A stretch of 64,000 nt of DNA from Streptomyces coacervatus. Lineage in GTDB: Bacteria; Actinomycetota; Actinomycetes; Streptomycetales; Streptomycetaceae. The position numbers and the translations under genes are program-made. The stretch covers positions 1-64,000 of the forward strand of contig NZ_JARHTP010000004.1 in NCBI RefSeq assembly GCF_029223485.1, read 5' to 3'. This document shows, in pieces, positions 7,891-15,305 of the stretch. How positions within the stretch are numbered: the stretch's first letter is position 1; each line of letters opens with the position of its first letter. Below the pieces are notes generated by a model that saw only the letters and a program-made list of their open reading frames with translations, had not been told where the DNA came from and ran no database searches.

Positions 7891-8360
7891 GCACTTCCGG
7901 GCTGACACGGTCCGCAGTCGGTCGACAACGGTCTGTTCAGAACGTTGATCGGAAAACAAGCTTCAGCGAATCTGCACATCCAATACCCAACCAAGTCACC
8001 GAGTGCAGGTGATCTGCACACACCGGAAGCGTCCGCCACGCCATTGGGACGGGAGTGTCGGATTCGTCGCGGAGGCCGCAAGACCGTGGACGAACCGATG
8101 CCGTGACGCATGTGAAGAACTCGCCATCACACCGTGCGCAAGCCTGCACGGATGGGTGTCCCTGGGGCTCAAGTTGCCTGGTGAGGCCGTTGGTTGATTG
8201 GAAGCGCGTGCCCGCAGCGTGCTTTGATCCATCGCACCGCAGGAGCCGCGAAGGGTTCCTGGAAACGGGCGCCCGGCGCCTGCGGTCGCGGCCGTCGCTC
8301 TGTCCCCAGAGGGGGGCCGCTCCCCCCTTGTGAAATATCCATACGAAGGGAAGTTCCATC
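7891..8360 (+). promoter_or_regulatory. Long leader/promoter region of the peptide operon
   Basis: About 470 bases separate the thioesterase from the peptide gene. No reading frame here has convincing codon bias or a ribosome binding site. The region should hold the promoter of the peptide-export operon. It ends with a G/C hairpin (listed separately) and AAGGGAAG in front of the ATG. Confidence 0.4.
8310..8328 (+). promoter_or_regulatory. G6/C6 hairpin just before the peptide gene
   Basis: AGGGGGG (8310-8316), a 5-base loop CCGCT, then CCCCCCT (8322-8328) form a 7-bp stem that ends 32 bases before the peptide start codon. It may stabilise the leader, attenuate transcription or terminate an upstream transcript. 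There is no T-run behind it. Confidence 0.5.
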
Positions 8361-8576
8361 ATGAACTCCACCCCCCGTGTTGAGACCGTTGAGATCTCGG
8401 ACGCCGAGCTCGACGCCGTCTCCGGCGGCCTGTCCATCAACGCTGTCAACTCCGTCACCGGTGCGCTGGACGGCATTGCTCCCGTTTCCAGCACGGTCGA
8501 CACGGTCGTCGGCACCGTCGAGGGTGTCACCGGCCTGAACACCGCCCCCATCACGGGCCTGGTTGCCGGTCTCTGA
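8361..8576 (+). CDS. Double-glycine leader precursor peptide (RiPP/bacteriocin-like)
   Basis: This 71-residue peptide has a 23-residue N-terminal leader ending in ISDAELDAVSGG, the classic double-glycine leader with the spaced Leu/Val positions read by C39 peptidases. Cleavage after GG would leave a 48-residue core. That core has no Cys, Lys, Arg, His or aromatic residue, three acidic residues, nine Val, seven Thr and seven Gly. It is therefore anionic and beta-branched, unlike cationic bacteriocins. AAGGGAAG precedes the ATG. The genes that follow are a dedicated exporter with C39 peptidase, and a hairpin separates it from them. No lanthionine, cyclodehydratase or radical-SAM gene is nearby, so the product may be unmodified. 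Its function is unknown to me. Confidence 0.88.
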   Translation: MNSTPRVETVEISDAELDAVSGGLSINAVNSVTGALDGIAPVSSTVDTVVGTVEGVTGLNTAPITGLVAGL

Positions 8577-8600
8577 TCGCGCCTTTTGTGATCGTCGAGT

Positions 8601-8625
8601 CCCGGAGCCGCATTCTGGCTCCGGG
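8601..8625 (+). terminator. Intercistronic hairpin after the peptide gene
   Basis: CCCGGAGCC and GGCTCCGGG form a perfect 9-bp stem with a 7-base loop, 25 bases after the peptide stop and 73 bases before the adaptor start. In peptide operons such hairpins give partial termination or protect the short precursor mRNA, so that the precursor is made in excess over its exporter. Confidence 0.7.
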
Positions 8626-8697
8626 GCCTTCGGTTGCCGTAAACCAGCCGGTTTTTGCGAGCCGGTCCTCTCTCGTTTTCAGGTGAGGGAAAGTTCC

Positions 8698-9504
8698 GTG
8701 CAGTTCCGCCAGCAGGCCCTCGCCAAGCTCCAGTCGCCGGAGGAGCTCGATCTTCCGGTGCGTTTCGCCCGCCCTCAGGGCTGGCTCGTCCTGTCGGTGA
8801 CCGTGGTCGCGATGGCGGCCGCCTCCGTGTGGGCGGTGACCGGCTCGGTGACCTCGACGGTGGGCGCGCCCGCCATCCTCACGCACGGTGAGGGCAGCTA
8901 CATCCTGCAGAGCCCCGTCGCAGGCCAGGTCACGGCGGTTCTCGCCAAGCAGGGCGAGCGGCTGCCGGCCGGTTCCCCCGTGCTGAAGGTCCGTACGGCC
9001 CAGGGCGCCACCGTCGTCCGCACGGTCGCCGCAGGCCGGATCACCGGGCTCGCCGCGACCATCGGCCAGATCATCCAGACCGGCGCGAACGTCGCCGCCG
9101 TGGAGAAGGTCGCCAAGGCCGACGACCCGCTGTACGCCACCGTCTACGTCCCCGCCGAGAACGCGGCCTCCATCCCCGCGAACGCGACCGTGGACCTGAC
9201 CGTCTCGTCGGTGCCGACCCAGACGTACGGCGTGTTGCGCGGCCATGTGAAGTCGGTGGACCGCTCGGCGCAGTCGTCCCAGGAGATCGCCGCGTTCCTC
9301 GGGGACGGCCAGCTGGGCGAGCAGTTCACCAAGAAGGGCCGCCCGGTGGCCGTACTGGTCGAACTGGACAAGTCGTCGGGCACGAAGAGCGGCTACAAGT
9401 GGTCGTCCGCGGACGGGCCGCCGTTCAGCCTCACCTCCATGACCCTGGCCTCGGGTTCGATCCGGCTGGCCGATCAGCGTCCCGTCGATTGGCTGCTGCC
9501 GTGA
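8698..9504 (+). CDS. HlyD-like membrane adaptor of the peptide exporter
   Basis: The 268-residue protein has one membrane helix (about residues 25-50, GWLVLSVTVVAMAAASVWAV) followed by a biotinyl-lipoyl-like segment (YILQSPVAGQVTAVLAKQGE ... AGSPVLKV) and a beta-barrel half, as in HlyD/MFP adaptors of NHLP-type bacteriocin export systems. It would link the ABC exporter to the outside of the membrane. The start is GTG 8698, because GAGGGAAAG lies 5 bases upstream; a similar GGGAAGTTCC stretch precedes the peptide gene. Its stop overlaps the next start (GTGA), so the two proteins are probably translationally coupled. Confidence 0.85.
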   Translation: MQFRQQALAKLQSPEELDLPVRFARPQGWLVLSVTVVAMAAASVWAVTGSVTSTVGAPAILTHGEGSYILQSPVAGQVTAVLAKQGERLPAGSPVLKVRTAQGATVVRTVAAGRITGLAATIGQIIQTGANVAAVEKVAKADDPLYATVYVPAENAASIPANATVDLTVSSVPTQTYGVLRGHVKSVDRSAQSSQEIAAFLGDGQLGEQFTKKGRPVAVLVELDKSSGTKSGYKWSSADGPPFSLTSMTLASGSIRLADQRPVDWLLP

Positions 9505-11723
9505 GCACCGCACAGGAGACACGGAGCAGGCGCCGCGCCGCTCCGCCCAAGCGCCCGGTCCCCAAGGGCAGGGCGAAGACCGTCCGCACGCCCACGGTCC
9601 TGCAGATGGAGGCCGTGGAGTGCGGCGCCGCCTCCCTCGCGATGGTGCTGGGCCACTACGGCAAGCACGTCCCGCTGGAGGAGCTGCGCATAGCCTGCGG
9701 TGTCTCCCGCGACGGTTCGCGCGCCAGCAACCTGCTGAAGGCGGCGCGCAGTTACGGCCTGACGGCCAAGGGCATGCAGATGGACACGGCCGCCCTCTCC
9801 GAGGTGAAGACGCCGGCCGTGCTGTTCTGGGAGTTCAACCACTACGTCGTCTACGACGGCATGGGGCGCCGTTTCGGCCGCCGCGGCGTGTACATCAACG
9901 ACCCCGGCAAGGGCCGCCGCTTTGTGCCGATGGAGGACTTCGACGGCAGCTTCACCGGTGTCGTGCTGGTGATGGAGCCCGGCGAGGGCTTCACCAAGGG
10001 CGGCCGCAAACCCGGCATTCTGGGCGCGATGCCGGCCCGGCTGCGCGGCACCGCGGGCACCATGCCCGCCGCGGTGCTGGCGAGCCTGCTGCTGGTGGCG
10101 GTCGGTGCGGCGGTGCCCGCGCTCAGCCGGACGTACATCGACGAGTTCCTGATCGGCGGGCAGACCTCGCTGCTCGGTGTGCTGTTCGCGTCGATGGGCG
10201 CGTCCGTGCTGCTCACGATCGTGCTGACGTGGCTGCAGCAGGCGAACCTGCTGCGTGGCCGCATCATCTCCTCCACCCTCTCCAGCGCCCGCTTCCTCAG
10301 GCATCTGCTGCGGCTTCCGGTGACGTTCTTCGCCCAGCGCAGCCCGGCCGACCTGGTGCAGCGGCTGCAGTCCAACGACCAGGTGGCCGAGACCCTGGCC
10401 CGCGACCTCGCGGCTGCGGGCGTCGACGCCGTGGTCGTCGTGCTCTACGCCGTCCTGCTCTACACCTACGACCCGCAGCTGACGTTCCTCGGCATCGGCG
10501 TCGCGGTGCTGAACATCGTCGCCATGCGTGTCGTGATCCGCCTGCGCGCCACCCGGACGGCGAAGCTGCGCGCCGACAGCGCCCGGCTCACCAACACCGC
10601 CTACACCGGGCTGCAGCTGATCGAGACGATGAAGGCGACCGGCGGCGAGGACGGCTACTTCCGCAAGTGGGCCGGACAGCACGCCACCACCCTGGAGGAG
10701 CAGCAGCGGCTCGGTGTGCCGAGCGCCTGGCTGGGCGTGGTCGCGCCGACCTTGGCCTCGCTCAACAGCGCCCTGATCCTGTGGATCGGCGGCCTGCGCG
10801 CGGTCGAGGGCGGCATCTCGGTGGGCCTGCTGGTCGCCTTCCAGGCCCTGGTCACCCGCTTCACCGCCCCGATCACCCGCCTCAACGGCGTCGCGGGCCG
10901 CATCCAGGACTTCGCCGCCGACGTGGCCCGCCTCAAGGACGTCGAGAACTTCCAGGCCGACCCGCTCTACGGCCGCCCGGGCGCCGGCGACTCCACGCGC
11001 CGCCTGCACGGCCACGTCGAGCTGCAGAACATCACCTTCGGCTACAACCCGCTCGACAAGCCCCTGCTCACCGGCTTCGACCTGACCGTCGGCCCCGGCC
11101 AGCAGGTGGCATTGGTCGGCGGCTCAGGCAGCGGGAAGTCGACGGTCTCCCGCCTGATTTCCGGCCTGTACACCCCCTGGGAGGGCGTGATCCGCATCGA
11201 CGGACAGCGCCTGGACGACATCCCGCGCGGCGCGCTCGCCGCCTCGGTCTCCTTCGTCGACCAGGAGGTCTTCCTCTTCGAGGGCTCGGTGCGCGACAAC
11301 GTGGCGCTGTGGGATCCGTCGATCCCGGACGACGCCGTCGTGGACGCCCTGCGGGACGCGGCCCTCTACGACGTCGTGATGCGCCGCCCCGGCGGCATCC
11401 AGAGCAGGGTCGAGCAGGACGGCCGCAACTTCTCCGGCGGGCAGCGTCAGCGCCTGGAGATCGCCCGGGCGCTGGTGCGCCGCCCCAGCATCCTGGTCCT
11501 CGACGAGGTGACGAGCGCGCTGGACGCGGAGACCGAGCAGGTCGTGATGGACAACCTGCGCAAGCGCGGCTGCGCCTGCGTGGTGATCGCCCACCGGCTC
11601 AGCACGGTGCGCGACAGCGACGAGATCGTCGTACTGCAGCACGGCACGATCGTGGAACGCGGACGACACGAGGACCTGGTGACGCGCGGCGGCGCGTACG
11701 CGGCGCTGGTCAGGGAGCGATGA
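9501..11723 (+). CDS. C39 peptidase-ABC exporter (PCAT) for the double-glycine peptide
   Basis: The 740-residue protein has an N-terminal C39 cysteine peptidase (about 28-160) with Cys41 in VECGAASLA, His114 in EFNHYVVYD and Asp134 in INDPG, all three catalytic residues present. Then come a six-helix exporter domain (about 180-460) and an ATPase domain with Walker A GGSGSGKST, signature FSGGQRQRLEIARAL and Walker B ILVLDEVTSALD. It should cleave the leader after GG and pump the core out. The GTG start overlaps the adaptor stop, and its stop is one base before the next start. It is the key evidence that the 71-residue peptide is exported. Confidence 0.93.
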   Translation: MSTAQETRSRRRAAPPKRPVPKGRAKTVRTPTVLQMEAVECGAASLAMVLGHYGKHVPLEELRIACGVSRDGSRASNLLKAARSYGLTAKGMQMDTAALSEVKTPAVLFWEFNHYVVYDGMGRRFGRRGVYINDPGKGRRFVPMEDFDGSFTGVVLVMEPGEGFTKGGRKPGILGAMPARLRGTAGTMPAAVLASLLLVAVGAAVPALSRTYIDEFLIGGQTSLLGVLFASMGASVLLTIVLTWLQQANLLRGRIISSTLSSARFLRHLLRLPVTFFAQRSPADLVQRLQSNDQVAETLARDLAAAGVDAVVVVLYAVLLYTYDPQLTFLGIGVAVLNIVAMRVVIRLRATRTAKLRADSARLTNTAYTGLQLIETMKATGGEDGYFRKWAGQHATTLEEQQRLGVPSAWLGVVAPTLASLNSALILWIGGLRAVEGGISVGLLVAFQALVTRFTAPITRLNGVAGRIQDFAADVARLKDVENFQADPLYGRPGAGDSTRRLHGHVELQNITFGYNPLDKPLLTGFDLTVGPGQQVALVGGSGSGKSTVSRLISGLYTPWEGVIRIDGQRLDDIPRGALAASVSFVDQEVFLFEGSVRDNVALWDPSIPDDAVVDALRDAALYDVVMRRPGGIQSRVEQDGRNFSGGQRQRLEIARALVRRPSILVLDEVTSALDAETEQVVMDNLRKRGCACVVIAHRLSTVRDSDEIVVLQHGTIVERGRHEDLVTRGGAYAALVRER

Positions 11724-11724
11724 G

Positions 11725-14544
11725 ATGACGACCGCACAACACGAAGGCGACGTGGTTCTCAGCGCCCTCGGCTCCATGGGCACCTACGTCGACTGCTCGG
11801 GCCTGACCCGGCTCGATCTGGAGGGTCCCCAGGTGCTGTGGCTGGTCGCGGCCGGCAGCCTGGACCTGTTCGCGGTGGACGCCGTGCAGCAGGGCCACTG
11901 GCACCACCTCGGCCGCCTGGAGGCGGGGTCGCTGATCCTCGGCCCGGTCCCCGGCCCCCAGCACACCCTGGTCGCCCGCCCGTTGCGCGACTGCGTGGTG
12001 CACCGCATCGGCCTGCGCGAGCTGTACCAGACGGCCGACACCCAGACCTGGTCCTACGACGAGTACGGCAACGCCCAGTACGTGCCGCCGACGACGAGCC
12101 CCCTGGAGTACGCCCTCGCCCTAGGCGTGGGCCGCAGCCTGTCCGTGCTCTTCCAGGCACCGATGGCGACCGAGCGCGCCGCCGAGATCACCGACGACGA
12201 CGTCTTCTGGATGCAGGTGCCGCCGGGCAGCGTGCAGTACGGCTCGCTGTACGGCGCCGAGGCGGCCGCCGATCTGCTGATGGATCCTGCGATCTGGCAG
12301 AGCATGGTCGACCAGCAGTACCGGCTGCTGACCACGTTGGACCGCTGGATCGAGCAGCTGGAGCGCACCCACGAGACGCGGACGGCCGCCGGTATCAAGG
12401 CGGGCGAGGCGGTCCGCGCCCAGGCCGACCGCACGCTGCTCGCCTCCATCGGCAAGTCGTCCGGCAAGCGCACCACGGCCGCCGACGCGGACGCCTCGTA
12501 CGCGGCGTGCAAGCTGGTGGCCGAGGCGGCCGGGATCACGCTTGCCGAGCCCGCGCAGAGCGGGACGGAGAGCGACCGCCTCGACCCGGTGGAGCTGGTG
12601 GCGATCGCCTCCCGCGTCCGTACCCGGGCCGTACGCCTGGACGGCAGCTGGTGGCGCGACAACGTCGGCCCCCTGGTGGGCCATCGCGCCCTGTCGGGTG
12701 CGCCGGTCGCGCTGCTGTGGCGGCGCGGCGGATACGTCGCCGTACATCCGTCGACCGGACGTGAGACGCCGATCGAGAAGGCCAACGCGGAGGAGTTCGA
12801 GCCGCGCGCGGTGATGTTCTACCGTCCGCTGCCCGAGCGGACGTTGAGCCCCTTGCGGCTGTTGCGGTTCAGCATGCGCGGCACCGGCGGCGACCTGTCC
12901 GGCCTGCTGCTCAGCGGTCTGGTGACGGTGGCGATCGGCTCGCTGGTGCCGATCGCGACCGGCAAGGTGCTGGGCGAGTTCGTGCCGAAGGCGCAGACGG
13001 GGCTGATCGCCCAGGTCTGTCTGGCCGTGATGCTCACCAGCATCGTGGCGGCGGCCTTCATGCTGCTGGAGAACCTCACCATCCTCCGGCTGGAGGGCCG
13101 GATCGAGGCCACGCTCCAACCGGCCGTCTGGGACCGGCTGCTCAGACTCCCGACCAAGTTCTTCACCGAACGCTCGACCGGCGAGCTGGCCAGCGCGGCC
13201 ATGGGCATCAGCTCGATCCGCCGTCTGATGGCGGGACTCGGGCCCGTCGTCGCCCAGTCGGTGACCGTCGGCGCGATGAACCTGGGGCTGCTGTTCTGGT
13301 ACAGCCCCTCGATGGCGCTGGCGGCGATCGCCATGCTGGTCGTCATCGCGAGCGTGTTCCTCGGGCTCGGCCTGTGGCAGGTGCGCTGGCAGCGCAAACT
13401 GGTCGTGCTCAGCAACAAGCTGAACAACCAGGCCTTCCAGACCCTGCGCGGCCTGCCGAAGCTGCGGGTGGCGGCGGCCGAGAACTATGCCTACGCGGCC
13501 TGGGCCTCGGAGTTCGCGCACAGCCGTGAACTGCAGCAGAAGGTCGGCCGGATCAAGAACCTCACCACGGTGCTGGGCGCGGTCTATCTGCCGCTGTGCA
13601 CCCTGCTGATGTTCATGCTGCTTGCGGGCCCGGCGCGCGGCGTGATGTCGGCGGCCGCGTTCCTGACCTTCAACACCTCGGTGACGATGGTGCTGACCTC
13701 GGTCACCTCGCTGACCAGTGCGTTCGTCTCGGCGGTGGCCGCGTTGCCGCTGTTCGAGGAGATCAAGCCGGTGCTGGAGGCCACGCCGGAAGTGCGCACG
13801 GCGAGCACCCGGCCGGGCCCGCTGTCCGGCGCGATCGAGACGCGGCGGCTCTCCTTCCGCTACACGGACGACGGTCCACTGGTCCTGGACGACGTGTCGT
13901 TCGACATTCGCCCGGGCGAGTTCGTGGCGATCGTCGGCCCCAGCGGCTGCGGCAAGTCGACGCTGCTCAGACTGCTGATCGGCTTCGACAAGCCGGTCTC
14001 GGGCAGTGTCCTGTACGACGGCCAGGACCTGGGCGCGCTCGACCAGTCGGCCGTGCGGCGGCAGTGCGGGGTCGTGCTGCAGCACGCGCAGCCGTTCACC
14101 GGTTCCATCCTGGACGTCATCTGCGGCACCGAGCCGTACACGCCGGAGGAGGCGATGGCGGCCGCCGAGATGGCCGGTCTCGCCGAGGACATCAAGCGGA
14201 TGCCGATGGGCCTGCACACCATCGTCCAGGGCAGCGGTGCCGTCTCCGGCGGCCAGCGCCAACGCCTCATGATCGCCCAGGCGTTGATCCGCCGGCCGCG
14301 GATCCTCTTCTTCGACGAGGCGACCAGCGCCCTCGACAACGAGACACAGCGCACGGTGATCGAGTCCACCAAGGCCCTGAACGCCACCCGCATCGTCATC
14401 GCGCACCGCCTGTCCACGGTCCTGGACGCGGACCGCGTGATCGTGATGGAGGACGGCAAGGTCGCCCAGCAGGGCCCGCCCGCGCAGCTGCTGGCGGACA
14501 CGGGCGGGCGGCTGCACGAGCTGGTGCGGCGGCAGATGGCGTGA
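11725..14544 (+). CDS. NHLP-type second ABC exporter subunit with long N-terminal domain
   Basis: The 939-residue protein starts with ~385 residues that contain a cyclic-nucleotide-binding-like fold near residues 20-110 (LDLEGPQVLWLVAAGSLDLF, GSLILGPV). An exporter membrane domain (about 390-680) and an ATPase domain with Walker A GPSGCGKST, signature VSGGQRQRLMIAQAL and Walker B ILFFDEATSALD follow. There is no peptidase domain. This matches the permease/ATPase partner of NHLP bacteriocin export systems, where it probably pairs with the C39 exporter. It starts one base after the previous stop. The operon ends here; the next gene is convergent and only 4 bases away. Confidence 0.9.
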   Translation: MTTAQHEGDVVLSALGSMGTYVDCSGLTRLDLEGPQVLWLVAAGSLDLFAVDAVQQGHWHHLGRLEAGSLILGPVPGPQHTLVARPLRDCVVHRIGLRELYQTADTQTWSYDEYGNAQYVPPTTSPLEYALALGVGRSLSVLFQAPMATERAAEITDDDVFWMQVPPGSVQYGSLYGAEAAADLLMDPAIWQSMVDQQYRLLTTLDRWIEQLERTHETRTAAGIKAGEAVRAQADRTLLASIGKSSGKRTTAADADASYAACKLVAEAAGITLAEPAQSGTESDRLDPVELVAIASRVRTRAVRLDGSWWRDNVGPLVGHRALSGAPVALLWRRGGYVAVHPSTGRETPIEKANAEEFEPRAVMFYRPLPERTLSPLRLLRFSMRGTGGDLSGLLLSGLVTVAIGSLVPIATGKVLGEFVPKAQTGLIAQVCLAVMLTSIVAAAFMLLENLTILRLEGRIEATLQPAVWDRLLRLPTKFFTERSTGELASAAMGISSIRRLMAGLGPVVAQSVTVGAMNLGLLFWYSPSMALAAIAMLVVIASVFLGLGLWQVRWQRKLVVLSNKLNNQAFQTLRGLPKLRVAAAENYAYAAWASEFAHSRELQQKVGRIKNLTTVLGAVYLPLCTLLMFMLLAGPARGVMSAAAFLTFNTSVTMVLTSVTSLTSAFVSAVAALPLFEEIKPVLEATPEVRTASTRPGPLSGAIETRRLSFRYTDDGPLVLDDVSFDIRPGEFVAIVGPSGCGKSTLLRLLIGFDKPVSGSVLYDGQDLGALDQSAVRRQCGVVLQHAQPFTGSILDVICGTEPYTPEEAMAAAEMAGLAEDIKRMPMGLHTIVQGSGAVSGGQRQRLMIAQALIRRPRILFFDEATSALDNETQRTVIESTKALNATRIVIAHRLSTVLDADRVIVMEDGKVAQQGPPAQLLADTGGRLHELVRRQMA

Positions 14545-14548
14545 CGGG

Positions 14549-15070
14549 TCAGTCCATGCCGGGGGCCGGCGCCCCGGAGGGGATGCCTGCGTCGATGTAC
14601 GCCTGGTAGAGCTCCTTCCAGGGTGCGCCGGCCTGCGGTCCCTCTGATCGCTCACCCCGCGCCTTCGCGTCCAGGGCGGCCAGGCACACCTCCCAGCCGG
14701 CGCCGTTGCGGGCGGCCGTATCGGCGGCCTGCAGGACGTTGGTGAGGGTGAAGCGGGTGCGCTTGTCGCCGACCTCCTCCAGGTCGAAGTGGAGTTCGTC
14801 GCCGCCCCACTCGAAGGAGAGGTGGCGCGGTGCGTGGACGGTGAGCACCCGGCCCGTCGACTCCGGCATGTTCGGGTCGCCGCTGAAGGCGATCGCACCG
14901 CCGGGTCGCAGGTCGATGTCGGCACGCGACGGAAACCACTGGGCGAGTTCGTCGGCGTCGGTGACGAACTGCCAGACGCGCTCGACGGGATGGTCGTAGG
15001 TACGGCTGAAGCGGACGGCCGGACGGCCGTCGTCCAGGGTCAGATAGGTGCCGGTGAGATCAGCGGCCAT
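14549..15070 (-). CDS. SRPBCC (AHSA1-like) protein
   Basis: This 173-residue protein has the AHSA1/START-like SRPBCC signature: FSRTYDHPVERVWQFVTDADELAQWFPS, then SFEWGGDELHFDLEEV and RFTLTNVL. Such proteins bind hydrophobic ligands or co-chaperone clients and are commonly encoded with an ArsR regulator. Here the upstream ArsR frame is truncated; its last codons provide the AAGGA ribosome binding site, and its stop lies 6 bases before the ATG at 15070. Whether the gene still has a promoter is doubtful. It is convergent with the peptide exporter operon. Confidence 0.85.
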   Translation of the reverse strand: MAADLTGTYLTLDDGRPAVRFSRTYDHPVERVWQFVTDADELAQWFPSRADIDLRPGGAIAFSGDPNMPESTGRVLTVHAPRHLSFEWGGDELHFDLEEVGDKRTRFTLTNVLQAADTAARNGAGWEVCLAALDAKARGERSEGPQAGAPWKELYQAYIDAGIPSGAPAPGMD

Positions 15071-15076
15071 GGTGGA

Positions 15077-15199
15077 TCAGTCCTTCGGGGCGGGTTCCTC
15101 GGGATGGTCCGGCGCCGGGTCGAGCGCATAGACGCGACGCTGCGCATCCTGCCGTACCCGCACCAGGCCCGCTTCCCGCAGCACCTTGAGACCGAGACC
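15077..15199 (-). pseudogene. C-terminal remnant of an ArsR-type regulator
   Basis: The minus-strand frame ending at the TGA 15079-15077 reads GLKVLREAGLVRVRQ then DAQRRVYALDP, which is the recognition helix end and wing of an ArsR repressor (normally HLKVLREAGLV). Homology stops at about base 15195, and the frame meets a stop at 15229-15227. The first ~60 residues are therefore missing. The break lies against the promoter region of the divergent DHA2 exporter, which suggests a deletion joined the two. Confidence 0.65.
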
Positions 15200-15205
15200 A
15201 CACCT

Positions 15206-15227
15206 AGCGAAACGTTGCCGTTTCGCT
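15206..15227. promoter_or_regulatory. Palindromic operator 1 of the DHA2 exporter
   Basis: AGCGAAACG-TTGC-CGTTTCGCT is a perfect 9-bp inverted repeat, 79 bases before the exporter start. It shares the CGAAAC/GTTTCG half-sites of the next palindrome and is typical of a TetR-family operator. Confidence 0.65.
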
Positions 15228-15252
15228 CACTGGCGGTCTAAGCTGCTGCTGT

Positions 15253-15267
15253 ACGAAACCGTTTCGT
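15253..15267. promoter_or_regulatory. Palindromic operator 2 of the DHA2 exporter
   Basis: ACGAAAC-C-GTTTCGT is a perfect 7-bp inverted repeat around one base, 39 bases before the exporter start. With operator 1 it forms a two-site array whose centres are about 44 bases apart. No regulator gene that could bind it is adjacent. Confidence 0.65.
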
Positions 15268-15305
15268 TCTCGGCTTCCCGAACGACTTCCCTGGAGTGGT
15301 TCTCC

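Noticed and set aside
8003..8333. Small plus-strand frames before the peptide gene
   Set aside because: They are Arg/Cys/Trp-rich, without ribosome binding sites or leader motifs, so they are not treated as further precursor peptides.
12121..14925. 934-residue open frame on the minus strand
   Set aside because: It is antisense to the well-supported ABC exporter gene, is His/Arg/Gln-rich without recognisable domains, and arises from third-position GC bias.
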